Source of the DNA: Tubulanus polymorphus
Taxonomy: Eukaryota; Nemertea; Palaeonemertea; Tubulaniformes; Tubulanidae
Assembly (NCBI RefSeq): GCF_964204645.1
Contig: NC_134031.1
Coordinates: forward strand, 10,456,501-10,520,500
DNA: 64,000 nt
Reading direction: 5' to 3'
Shown piece after piece: positions 1 to 7,865 of this stretch (the stretch's first letter is position 1; every line of letters begins with the position of its first letter). Made by a program: the position numbers and the translations under genes. The notes beneath the pieces are model-generated. The model was not told the origin of the DNA. It saw only the letters and a program-made list of their open reading frames with translations, and made no database searches.

Positions 1-53
1 ATTTTTTTCCTAACACTCATCACCACAAGTAATTTTTTTTCCTAATAAATGGG
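1..53 (+). repeat. Left terminal inverted repeat of the Polinton (inner part)
   Basis: Bases 1-53 match 16346-16294 in reverse complement without mismatch, ending just inside the first gene's start codon (49-51). It contains CACTCATCACCACA at 14-27 and a T-tract leading to the polymerase start. The match stops after ATGGG. The outer part lies off the left edge of the window. Confidence 0.97.
14..51 (+). promoter_or_regulatory. TIR promoter of the polymerase gene (early-type module)
   Basis: CACTCATCACCACA at 14-27 is followed by the 22-nt start module at 30-51: TAA, a run of eight T, CCTAATAA, then ATG. The CC-TAATAAATGG form is shared with the right-end gene at 16298 and the zinc-finger gene at 6417, and not with the capsid genes. 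Promoter function is inferred from this recurrence. Confidence 0.6.
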
Positions 54-1245
54 GGAGAATGAACACCAACTAGAAAACAATAATGTCAATAAAAATCAAT
101 ATTATTTTCAATATTGTAAAAAATACATCGATAAATCTAATAAATCTAAACATGAAAAATCTTCAGATCATATAAAAAATGTTATAGATTTTGAAACTCC
201 AGAAAATTCCATTGAAAGAAAAGAACGATTAGAATATATGAATGTGGATGAAATAAAATGTGAAGTTTGTGATGAATTTATAACAAAAAGGAATTATAAT
301 AAACATCTCGAAACAGAAAAACACCATCAAAATTTGAGAAATAATGTTTTAGGAATAGATTATTTTGATGATAAACCTCAACAAGTAAAAGAATCAACTT
401 CAAAAACTAAATCCATTTCAAATAAACCTTACATGGAAAATATTAGAAATTATATTGATTCACTAGAAATAAAAGATACAATTGAAATCTTAGAAACATT
501 ACATAGTAAAATTGGTCCTGCAGCTATTATATTTAGATTTTTTAAAGGTACAACAATAGAAGATTATAGTAAATTTAATGAAATAATAGAAAAAATACTA
601 GATTTGATAACAGATGTTGAATATCCAAAAATTAGTATCTCTGGGAAAGTAAGTTTTATAAAGTCAGAAGAAAAAATGGATTATAATATTCAAACACACT
701 CTGAAGAAATAATTTCAAAAACACAAATAAAAGAGAAGTTAGAAAAAATATTAAATGAATTTAAACGTCATATTGAAGAAAGATATTTTGAGGGTTCTGG
801 CTTAACATTGAATGAAATTATATATTTAGATTTAAATGTTTATAATACAAAAAGGAATAAAACATCAAAATGTAATAAAATGTTTAAAAATGATTCAAAC
901 TTTACAACAGAAAAGGATATGAAAGCATCAAGTTATATCAAATTACCGTTTACAACAAAAGCAGTAATAAATATTCAAAATGAAGATAATAAATGTTTTC
1001 TATGGTCAATTATTAGTTGTTTACACCAAACAGAAGATATGACACATAGTTTTAGAATAACAAATTACCGGAAATATGAAACATTATATAAAATTGATCA
1101 ATATCCAGTAACTATAAAAATGATTCCTAAAATAGAAAAAGTTAATAATTTAAAAATAAATGTATTCGAATTAATGCAATTACCAAAAACAAAAGGTGAA
1201 AATATTAAAGATTATACATTGGAAGCTGTATATTTAACAGAATAA
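49..1245 (+). CDS. POLB: DNA polymerase B, N-terminal segment, ended by an in-frame TAA
   Basis: These 398 residues are the N-terminal region of the Polinton polymerase, not a separate protein. A C2H2-type finger (C-x2-C, then H-x5-H) lies at about residues 72-92. Near residues 314-325 is the motif NEDNKCFLWS, typical of the domain before the exonuclease in these polymerases. The start ATG sits in the TIR promoter module. The frame ends at TAA 1243-1245, and the same frame continues openly from 1246 to 5118 with the rest of the enzyme. There is no start module at the downstream fragment, and its first codon in frame that could serve near the break is a TTG (1270). This argues for a single ancestral gene broken by one nonsense codon. 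The alternatives are stop readthrough or a base-call error. Confidence 0.85.
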   Translation: MGENEHQLENNNVNKNQYYFQYCKKYIDKSNKSKHEKSSDHIKNVIDFETPENSIERKERLEYMNVDEIKCEVCDEFITKRNYNKHLETEKHHQNLRNNVLGIDYFDDKPQQVKESTSKTKSISNKPYMENIRNYIDSLEIKDTIEILETLHSKIGPAAIIFRFFKGTTIEDYSKFNEIIEKILDLITDVEYPKISISGKVSFIKSEEKMDYNIQTHSEEIISKTQIKEKLEKILNEFKRHIEERYFEGSGLTLNEIIYLDLNVYNTKRNKTSKCNKMFKNDSNFTTEKDMKASSYIKLPFTTKAVINIQNEDNKCFLWSIISCLHQTEDMTHSFRITNYRKYETLYKIDQYPVTIKMIPKIEKVNNLKINVFELMQLPKTKGENIKDYTLEAVYLTE

Positions 1246-4200
1246 TATGATGATGAAAATGCTATAGATTTGTTATATTACAAAAAAGATGAAAATGAAC
1301 ATTATATGTGGTTAAAACAAATTGATTTATTCTTTAGAACAGAAAGTGATCATCATAATAAAATTTATCTATGTAGAAAATGTTTATCCAAATTTATGAC
1401 TGAGAATACATTATTAAAACATAAAGAATTATGTGATAATAAAGATTTTTGTAAATTAATAATGCCAACAGAAAAAGATTATAAATTGAAATTTACTAAT
1501 TATAAATTTGAAAATATTGTTCCATTTGTAATTTATGGGGATTTTGAATCGTTGAATAAAGAATTAACTGATCAAGATAGAAAAGAAATATATAACAAAA
1601 AGCAATTATTAAAATCAATGGATAAAGGAAATGAATTAAATGAAGACACAATACAAGACCCACCAATTATAAATACAATTAAAAAAGTTCATCAAAGAGC
1701 TGCTGCTTATGGAATTTACATCAAATCAAATTATCCCGAATTATATGAAAGTCAATATATTTCTTTTAGAGGTGAAAATGTAGTTAATGATTTTTGTGAT
1801 AAAATGATTGAATTAGAAAGTGATTTTACAAAATTATTAAACAAAAATAAAAGAATAGTTATGACAAAAGAAGATGAAATTGATTTTAATTATGCAACTC
1901 ATTGTTGTTATTGTGAAAAACGTTTTTATTCATTTGATAAAAGAGTTAGAGATCATGATCATTTGAATTCAAAATATCGTGGAGCTGCTCATGAAGATTG
2001 CAATTTACAAGCTAAGAAAGTTAATTTCGTACCAATATTATTTCATAATTTATCAGGCTATGATACCCATCTATTTATAAAACAATTATCAGGAAAATTG
2101 GGCGCAATTAATCAAGAAATAGAAGAATATAATGCTATGAATGAAGCAAATGTAAGAAAATATGATTTTAAACTATTAGCTAAAACATCTGAAAATTATA
2201 TTTCATTTCAATTTGGTTGCATTAGATTTTTAGATTCTTATAGATTTCTAGCAAGTTCATTAGATAATTTATCAAAAAGTTTAGTTGATAATGATTTTGT
2301 TATAACTCGATATTATTATCCAAATGAACAAGATTTTAAATTATTGAGATATAAAGGCGCAATTCCTTATTCATTTTATAAAACACATGATGATTTTAAT
2401 GTAACAGAATTATTAAAAGATCAATTTTATGATCAATTAAAAGAGGAGTATGTGAAAGACGAAGTGTTTAATAGAACATTAAATATTTGGAACCATTTTA
2501 AGATGAAAAATCATGGCGAATTAGTTGATTTATATTTAAAATCAGATGTTATGATATTGGCTGACATATTTGAAAAATTTAGAGAAGTTAATTTGAATCA
2601 TTTTAATGTTGATCCTTGTTATTGTTATTCAAGTCCTGGTTTAACCTGGCAATGTGGTTTAAAATATACAAATGTAGAATTAGATTTATTAAAAGAACCA
2701 GATATGGTTTTATTATTTGAAAAATCAATTAGAGGTGGAATTAGTGGTGTTATGGGAGATAGGTATTTTAAAGCAAATGATGAATATAAATTATTATATA
2801 TTGACGCCAATAATTTATATGGTTGGGCAATGATGCAACCTCAACCATATAAAAATTTTATATTAACAGAAGTTGAAAATGATGATAAAACTAATTGGGA
2901 AAGCGCAATTATGAGTTTAGAAGATGAAGCACCAATTGGTTATTTCTTTGTAGTTGATTTAGAATATCCTGATAACATAAAGTTTAAAACAAGAAACTTA
3001 CCTTATTGCCCAGAACATTTAACTGTAGATGATAGTTATTTAAGTGAATACCAGAAGAAAATAAAACCGAAAGATCATGTTTTTACAGAAAAATTAATAC
3101 TTACTCAAAATAATAAATACAATTATATTGTTCATTATAGAATGTTAAAATTTTATCTAAAACAAGGAATGAAATTAAAGAAAGTACATAGATATATTGA
3201 ATTTAATCAATCAAAGTGGTTAGAAAAATATATAGATTTCAATACTCAACAGAGAACCATATCAAAAACAGATTTTGAAAAAGATTTCTTCAAATTAATG
3301 AACAATAGTTTTTATGGTAAAACATGTGAAAATATTAGAAATAGAAATGATATTGAATTAGTAAATAATTCTGAACGATTGAGACACCTACAATCAAGTC
3401 CTAGACATTTAGGAAATAAAAGATTTGAAGATTATTTAACAGCAGTAAAATTAAAAAGAACGTCAATGAAATTTAATAAACCCATTTTCATTGGTTCAAC
3501 AGTTTTAGAAATATCAAAATTATTAATGTATGATTTTTATTACAATGTATTACAACCATTGTTTGGGGAAAAACATATAGAAATTCTATACTTCGATTCT
3601 GTAACAGCTGACACCCCAATATTATTAAAATACAATAACCAAATATTAATTAGAAGAATTTCAGAAATAATTCCTAATCAAAATAAATCTTATATTTCAT
3701 ATGGTGAAAAAGAACTAATACAAATAAATGGTTTAATAGATGTTTGGACAAGAAATGGATGGAAAAAATTAAAGAATATTATTAGACATAAAACAAATAA
3801 GAAAATCTATAGAGTTAGAACTAAATTAGGATTTGTAGATGTTACTGAAGACCACAGTTTAATTAAACGAAATGGTGATGAAATAAAACCAACTGATATA
3901 AAAATTGGAGATGAATTATTACATAAAAGATTTTTCCCAAGAATGAATCATATGTCATTTGATGAAATAATTGATAATATTTATAATATAGAACCCGAAA
4001 CATTGGAAGAAAAAGAATATTTTATCAAAGGATTTTTCATGGGTGATGGTTCAGCAGGTGTGTATAATTATATTTGGGGTAATAAATATTGTTGGTATTT
4101 ATGCAATCAAGACTTAAAATTATTAGAAAGAATTAAGAAATTCTGTGAAGAAGTTTATTCACATAAAACATTTAGAATCATGGATGTTATGAAATCATCA

Positions 4201-5118
4201 GCAGTTTATAGAATACTTGTAAATAATCCTAAAGATTTTGCTATAGAATATAATGATGAATTCTATATTCATGCAATAGTGAAAAGTAATACTTCAACTA
4301 AAGAAAAAATAGTACCAGATTATATATTAAATTCAGAATATAATCTTAGAAAATGGTTCTTCATTGGGTTCTACGCAGCTGATGGTACTAAAAAATTTAC
4401 AAAGGATAAAACGATAACCTTTGCACAGAAAGGAAAATGTGCAATAAGTGGGTTAAATGTGTTATGCAGTTCATTAGGCTTCAATATGAATATTGGATTG
4501 ATTAAATCTAAACCAAATTGCTTTAATTTAAGGCATGTAGAAAAAGATTTAACTGAAGAAGTTAAAGATTTATTTGAAATATATAACCCAACTGATTATG
4601 TTTATGATTTATCAACAGATGATGGAACATTCAATTCTGGGTTCCCATTAATCCAAAAAAATACGGATGCGTACATACTAAAAATCAAGACAAATGACAT
4701 AACAAAAGACTTAAAAACATTAAAACATCATTTTGATTTTAGCAATTATCCTAAAGATCATGAACTATTTAGCAATGATAATAAAAAGATTCCTGGTAAA
4801 TTTAAAGATGAATTAGGAGGTGATGAAATGATTGAATTTGATGGGATAAGAAGTAAAATGTATAGTTACAGAACAAAAGATCATGAAGCTAAAAAGTTAA
4901 AAGGAATAACAAAACATGTGGTTGATAAACATATAGAATTTCAAGATTATATAAAGTGTTTATATAAATCAATTGTAATGAAACACAAGATGAATTGTTT
5001 AAGATCAGAAAATCATGAGATGTACATTAATGAAGTTGAAAAAACTAGTTTAAATCCATTTGATGATAAAAGGCATATTTCAGATGATGGTATAAAAACA
5101 TTACCTTATGGCCATTAA
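1246..5118 (+). CDS. POLB: DNA polymerase B, exonuclease and polymerase domains, with intein
   Basis: The main part of a protein-primed type family-B DNA polymerase that would replicate the element. Residue numbers here count from codon 1270. A zinc finger (C-x2-C...H...C) lies near residues 35-55. Exo I YGDFES has D91 and E93. An endonuclease-VII-like Cys/His insert contains VRDHDHL and YRGAAH. Exo II HNLSGYD has N260 and D265. Exo III Y422-x3-D426 follows. Polymerase motif A is DANNLYGWAM (D512). Motif B is KLMNNSFYG (K675 to G683). Motif C YFD/TDA is split by the intein at residues 777-1131. All catalytic residues are present. The gene is in frame with 49-1245, separated only by TAA 1243-1245. 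Its stop codon (5116-5118) overlaps the stop of the convergent minus-strand gene (5115-5117) by two bases. Confidence 0.93.
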   Translation, partial: YDDENAIDLLYYKKDENEHYMWLKQIDLFFRTESDHHNKIYLCRKCLSKFMTENTLLKHKELCDNKDFCKLIMPTEKDYKLKFTNYKFENIVPFVIYGDFESLNKELTDQDRKEIYNKKQLLKSMDKGNELNEDTIQDPPIINTIKKVHQRAAAYGIYIKSNYPELYESQYISFRGENVVNDFCDKMIELESDFTKLLNKNKRIVMTKEDEIDFNYATHCCYCEKRFYSFDKRVRDHDHLNSKYRGAAHEDCNLQAKKVNFVPILFHNLSGYDTHLFIKQLSGKLGAINQEIEEYNAMNEANVRKYDFKLLAKTSENYISFQFGCIRFLDSYRFLASSLDNLSKSLVDNDFVITRYYYPNEQDFKLLRYKGAIPYSFYKTHDDFNVTELLKDQFYDQLKEEYVKDEVFNRTLNIWNHFKMKNHGELVDLYLKSDVMILADIFEKFREVNLNHFNVDPCYCYSSPGLTWQCGLKYTNVELDLLKEPDMVLLFEKSIRGGISGVMGDRYFKANDEYKLLYIDANNLYGWAMMQPQPYKNFILTEVENDDKTNWESAIMSLEDEAPIGYFFVVDLEYPDNIKFKTRNLPYCPEHLTVDDSYLSEYQKKIKPKDHVFTEKLILTQNNKYNYIVHYRMLKFYLKQGMKLKKVHRYIEFNQSKWLEKYIDFNTQQRTISKTDFEKDFFKLMNNSFYGKTCENIRNRNDIELVNNSERLRHLQSSPRHLGNKRFEDYLTAVKLKRTSMKFNKPIFIGSTVLEISKLLMYDFYYNVLQPLFGEKHIEILYFDSVTADTPILLKYNNQILIRRISEIIPNQNKSYISYGEKELIQINGLIDVWTRNGWKKLKNIIRHKTNKKIYRVRTKLGFVDVTEDHSLIKRNGDEIKPTDIKIGDELLHKRFFPRMNHMSFDEIIDNIYNIEPETLEEKEYFIKGFFMGDGSAGVYNYIWGNKYCWYLCNQDLKLLERIKKFCEEVYSHKTFRIMDVMKSSAVYRILVNNPKDFAIEYNDEFYIHAIVKSNTSTKEKIVPDYILNSEYNLRKWFFIGFYAADGTKKFTKDKTITFAQKGKCAISGLNVLCSSLGFNMNIGLIKSKPNCFNLRHVEKDLTEEVKDLFEIYNPTDYVYDLSTDDGTFNSGFPLIQKNTDAYILKIKTNDITKDLKTLKHHFDFSNYPKDHELFSNDNKKIPGKFKDELGGDEMIEFDGIRSKMYSYRTKDHEAKKLKGITKHVVDKHIEFQDYIKCLYKSIVMKHKMNCLRSENHEMYINEVEKTSLNPFDDKRHISDDGIKTLPYGH
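3598..4662 (+). other. Intein with LAGLIDADG homing endonuclease, in polymerase motif C
   Basis: A 355-residue in-frame insertion splits the catalytic YFD-TD motif, the classic pol-c site. Intein block A begins with Ser1 (SVTADTPILL). Block B has the T-x-x-H motif (T83, H86 of the intein). Two LAGLIDADG helices are clear: GFFMGDGSAG, with its aspartate at residue 150, and GFYAADGTKK, with its aspartate at residue 262. Block F is YVYDLSTDDGTF. The intein ends in Lys-Asn, followed by Thr as the +1 extein residue. Family knowledge says it should self-splice to rebuild the YFDTD active site. The penultimate residue is Lys rather than the usual His, and the block F histidine is not obvious, so splicing may be slow or depend on other residues. 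The frame is fully open, and the endonuclease motifs keep their acidic residues. Confidence 0.92.
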
Positions 5119-5381
5119 AACATAAAATCAATATCATCATACTCGAAATCACTATTGGCTTCTTCATTTTCATTTAATTGTTCAGGTTCTTCTTCCATTA
5201 CATTTTTCTCATTTAAATAAAGTTCTATCTTGTTCCACATTTCATCTCGCTCTCTTTGTTTCTTTTTGTTTGTTAATTCATCAAATGGAATTATAATATC
5301 TAGGTTTAAATAATTTACAATCTTATTTAAAAAGAATTCATAATTTATTGAATCTGTTATTCTATTTTCCAAATGATACAT
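5115..5381 (-). CDS. Small acidic-tailed protein, unknown function
   Basis: An 88-residue protein that I do not recognise. The N-terminal half is mixed hydrophobic and charged, with leucine/isoleucine-rich stretches (residues 14-35). A Lys/Arg-rich patch (KKKQRERDE) follows, and the last 30 residues are strongly acidic (Glu/Asp-rich), ending DIDFMF. It lies 10 bp downstream of the zinc-finger gene on the same strand, so the two are probably co-expressed. Its stop codon overlaps the polymerase stop tail-to-tail. The start has only a weak version of the A/T-rich start module. Acidic C-terminal tails with a terminal aromatic residue are common in single-stranded DNA-binding proteins, but that role is only a speculation here. 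Confidence 0.6.
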   Translation of the reverse strand: MYHLENRITDSINYEFFLNKIVNYLNLDIIIPFDELTNKKKQRERDEMWNKIELYLNEKNVMEEEPEQLNENEEANSDFEYDDIDFMF

Positions 5382-5391
5382 TAATATTTGT

Positions 5392-6417
5392 TTAAATATT
5401 TTTTTTTATATTTTCCATATCTTCTTCTGTTAATTTAGGTTTTTCATAATAATCGTTAAATAATAAATATAAATACATTTTCTTTTGTTTTGTGTTAAAT
5501 GTTGGTGGAATAATTGTTTTTATAATATCTTTTTTAGTTATTTCACCATTTTTATTTTCTATTATTTTCATTTTTTCAAGCCATTGCATATATTCTGGTG
5601 TATTATCTTCTATAGAAAATATTTTAAAAATTTCATCTAGATAATTAAATTTTGGTTCTATGAGAAAATCTCTAGTTTTTTCTTCACCCCATAAATTCTT
5701 TTGCCATCCACATTCAACACAAAATAACACAGTACCTTCTTGCCTTAAGGTCGCATAACTACATTGTGGGCATTTTTGTTTATAATTTCTTGGTAATAGA
5801 TCTTCATTAAGCTCTTGGTATTTTCTTACGTTTTCTTTATGTTTTATTGTTCTATTATGTAGATTTGAATTACTTGTTGTAATAATCAATTTACAATATT
5901 TACAATAATATGTTTTTCTTGTTAATTCATTATATTGTTTTTCTAACTTTTCAACTGTTTCTTCATTATCTGGTAACGTTTTCTCATATTTTATTTTTTC
6001 TAATAAATTATTTTTTCTTGCATTGAATTCAGTTTCAAATTTATTAGAAATTTTATCTATATGTGCTTTACGAAATTGATGATTCTCCCAATCTTCTATA
6101 TTTTCAAGGCTATATTTTATTCGACAAGGCTCACAGAAATGATCTTTTATATTATCCTTATCATAGTATAAGAAAGGTCTTTTCCAAATAACTTCAGGTT
6201 CAACTTCAGCAGAATTACTATCAACATTAGCCGTTGCGCCATTAATTCTACACTTCTCTGAATGTTTTTTAACATAATTTCTTGAGAATAATTTATTACA
6301 TTTTGGACAGTTTATTTTAGGGGGTTTATAATTTTCATTATGTTTTTTCATATGTCGAGCCATATTACTTTTTCTTAGAAGTTCACCACAAATTTCGCAT
6401 GCTATCTTCTCATCCAT
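5392..6417 (-). CDS. Multi-zinc-finger protein with a C-terminal zinc ribbon
   Basis: A 341-residue soluble protein, likely nucleic-acid binding. C2H2-type fingers are visible at residues ~7-25 (CEICGELL...H...H) and ~37-56 (CPKCNKLF...H...C). A U1-like finger lies at ~95-120 (CEPCRIKY...H) and another at ~172-193 (CKYCKLII...H...H). A zinc ribbon, CPQC-x14-CVEC, follows at ~215-240. The C-terminal ~100 residues are helical and finger-free. It is read away from the penton gene across a 68-bp divergent promoter region. Its start (CCTTAATAAATGG) matches the start type of the polymerase and the right-end gene, not that of the capsid genes. A zinc-ribbon transcription factor acting on element promoters (poxvirus VLTF3/TFIIB-like role) is a tempting inference, but I see no decisive homology. 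Confidence 0.75.
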   Translation of the reverse strand: MDEKIACEICGELLRKSNMARHMKKHNENYKPPKINCPKCNKLFSRNYVKKHSEKCRINGATANVDSNSAEVEPEVIWKRPFLYYDKDNIKDHFCEPCRIKYSLENIEDWENHQFRKAHIDKISNKFETEFNARKNNLLEKIKYEKTLPDNEETVEKLEKQYNELTRKTYYCKYCKLIITTSNSNLHNRTIKHKENVRKYQELNEDLLPRNYKQKCPQCSYATLRQEGTVLFCVECGWQKNLWGEEKTRDFLIEPKFNYLDEIFKIFSIEDNTPEYMQWLEKMKIIENKNGEITKKDIIKTIIPPTFNTKQKKMYLYLLFNDYYEKPKLTEEDMENIKKNI

Positions 6418-6488
6418 TTATTAAGGAAAAATTTTATTAAAATTAATTTTTAGCGATGAGTGGTAATTTTTTTATGTTATAAATAATG
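6415..6488. promoter_or_regulatory. Divergent promoter between zinc-finger and penton genes
   Basis: The two genes start back to back here. Leftward, the reverse complement reads TTTTTCCTTAATAAATGG, the early-type start. Rightward, TAA plus seven T (6464-6473) leads to TATAAATAATG at 6478-6488. Between them GCGATGAGTGGT (6453-6464) repeats the GATGAGTGGT core found in both terminal repeats. This is the only internal copy I noticed, which makes it a candidate binding site shared by the terminal and central promoters. Confidence 0.55.
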
Positions 6489-7243
6489 GTAGAATTAAAA
6501 GAATACAGAATATTTGTTGATTCTAGAAAACTTCAAATTATAAATCTCATAATTTACTAGTACAATTAGATAGAGAATTTAAGAATTGTGTAGATTTAAA
6601 ATTAGTTAATATAAGTTTATGTAATTCTTTTTATAATATATCGGATAAAAGTCTAGAACATTTAATTTTTTCAATCTTTTACAAAAAAAGGAATAAATGG
6701 TTTTTTATATATTTAAAACCAGGATTATATAATTTAGATACATTAACACAAGAAATTAATAGAAAAGCTCGAGCTAAATTAGGAAGTGATTCCGGATTTA
6801 GTATTAGAATTTTAAAAAGTGCTAGTTCTAATAAAATAAAGATTAGGTTAGCTAATGACGAACAATTTAAATTTACAATAAGAAAACCTTTAGCTAAACT
6901 GTTAGGAATTGCACCAGATACCGTTACAGCATACGCAGAAGGTAACTCAAATATAATACCTTTTACACACTTTTATATTTATTGCAATTTAATCGATCCT
7001 ACAAAAACATTTGAAGCAACTAAAGATACAATTTGTAATTCTGGTTTATTAAATATTTTACCATTAAAAAATGTCAAACAATTCGGAACTCAAATAAATT
7101 ATAATTTAACTGAATGTGATTTCAAACCTTGTATTCCACATTTCAATAATTTTAAATTAGAAATAAGAAATCATAATGGTTATTTAATTGATTTGAATAA
7201 CTTTCCTGTAATTTATGAATTAGTTATAAGATGTAAAGAGTAA
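6486..7243 (+). pseudogene. mCP: Minor capsid (penton-like) protein, one frameshift
   Basis: The single-jelly-roll vertex protein of Polinton/adintovirus particles. The first ~16 codons read from ATG 6486 (VELKEYRIFVDSRK) and hit TAG at 6558-6560. The remainder is open in the frame one base back, from about 6530 through the TAA at 7241-7243. It includes the family signatures of an N-terminal VDSR-type segment, a WFFIYLKPGLYNLDTL block, PLAKLLGIAP, and FYIYCNLIDPTK followed by SGLLNILP. The shift equals a net loss of one base between ~6528 and 6555. Total coding length is ~252 codons, normal for the family. The start has a slightly longer spacing of the T-tract module (25 nt). The copy is either inactivated by a single deletion or affected by a sequencing indel. 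The assignment rests on recalled family motifs. Confidence 0.82.
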
Positions 7244-7262
7244 TTTTTCACCTTTATAAATG
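7241..7262 (+). promoter_or_regulatory. 22-nt start module
   Basis: TAATTTTT...TTTATAAATG. The first TAA doubles as the stop codon of the penton gene, and the last ATG is the next start. Confidence 0.55.
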
Positions 7263-7613
7263 AATATAACTGTTGGACCGAGTATATGTTTTGGGTTTGA
7301 TTTTAAACGTGAGAAAGAAATGAAATTTAACATTAATGATGTAATAACACATATCAAAAATATTGCATTTTCTAATGAAACAACATTTGAGTATGAAACA
7401 ACAATAGATAAAGAAACTTTAAATGTAGAAAAGATTACTAATTTAATTAGAGAATCTTTAAGATTTTATGAATTAGATGAAGATTTTATAATCGATGATA
7501 TTAAAAAAATAATAATTGAAATATATACAAATGAAACTAGTAATAAAATAAATGTTGAATTAATCATAAATAAGTTAACTAAATATTTTGATGATAGTAA
7601 TTTTTTTGATTAA
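7260..7613 (+). CDS. Polinton hypothetical protein, 117 aa
   Basis: Not recognised. A 117-residue soluble, Asn/Ile/Lys-rich protein with no signal peptide or membrane segment. Predicted mostly helical, with repeated patterns such as DVITHIKNI, KITNLIRESL and DDIKKIIIEIY, suggesting a small helical bundle. The short N-terminal segment MNITVGPSICFGFDF is hydrophobic but lacks length for an anchor. The start is set by the 22-nt module that overlaps the penton stop codon. It lies 3 bp upstream of the next gene, in the block of small virion-type genes between the penton and major capsid genes, so a structural or assembly role is likely by position only. Confidence 0.65.
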   Translation: MNITVGPSICFGFDFKREKEMKFNINDVITHIKNIAFSNETTFEYETTIDKETLNVEKITNLIRESLRFYELDEDFIIDDIKKIIIEIYTNETSNKINVELIINKLTKYFDDSNFFD

Positions 7614-7619
7614 TAAATG
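7598..7619 (+). promoter_or_regulatory. 22-nt start module
   Basis: TAATTTTTTTGAT then TAATAAATG, lying entirely over the end of the preceding gene (stop 7611-7613). Confidence 0.5.
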
Positions 7620-7838
7620 AGTGATAATAAGTGGATAATAACTGGATTATATAATGGCGCATTACTATCAGTTGGAACTGTTGGTTATTCAATGGTATTA
7701 AAAAAAGTATTCAAAATGGGAAGTGTTAATGTTGATAGATTTGATATCAATGATATTTTAAAGTTAACATTAGCAGTTACTTTATCTAATTTAACAATTG
7801 ATTATTTGGAAAAACAAAAATATATTCCTCCCAGATAA
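7617..7838 (+). CDS. Small hydrophobic virion-type protein, 73 aa
   Basis: A 73-residue protein with a glycine-rich hydrophobic segment at residues ~9-28 (GLYNGALLSVGTVGYSMVL) and a second hydrophobic helix at ~45-60, ending in a short polar tail. It resembles the small hydrophobic proteins found beside capsid genes in Polintons and adintoviruses, where the opening W-x-x-TGLYNG type motif recurs. I recall this as a pattern and cannot verify it here. Such proteins are candidates for internal-membrane or pVI-like minor virion components. The start is set by the module; the gap to the upstream gene is 3 bp and to the downstream gene 24 bp. Confidence 0.72.
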   Translation: MSDNKWIITGLYNGALLSVGTVGYSMVLKKVFKMGSVNVDRFDINDILKLTLAVTLSNLTIDYLEKQKYIPPR

Positions 7839-7843
7839 ATACA

Positions 7844-7865
7844 TAATTTTTTTGTTAAATAAATG
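7844..7865 (+). promoter_or_regulatory. 22-nt start module
   Basis: TAATTTTTTTGT then TAAATAAATG. Practically identical to the module of the major capsid gene at 11572-11593. Confidence 0.6.

Noticed and set aside
1270-1272. TTG as an independent start codon for the large polymerase fragment
   Set aside because: The frame is continuous with the upstream polymerase segment apart from one stop, and no start module is present. Nuclear eukaryotic genes rarely start at TTG.
2625-2810. Minus-strand frame inside the polymerase, and similar ones at 8451-8657, 10127-10438, 10940-11554, 13825-14016 and 15492-15680
   Set aside because: Antisense shadows of well-supported plus-strand genes, with no start module or recognisable content.
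3598-4662. Group I intron or spliceosomal intron in the polymerase
   Set aside because: The insertion is a fully open reading frame with intein splicing blocks at both ends and the protein-level endonuclease motifs of inteins.
49-5118. Cellular or giant-virus replicative polymerase rather than a Polinton one
   Set aside because: The N-terminal fingers, the NEDNKCFLWS-type motif, the HNH-like insert, and the neighbouring integrase, ATPase and capsid genes within inverted repeats are those of a Polinton.
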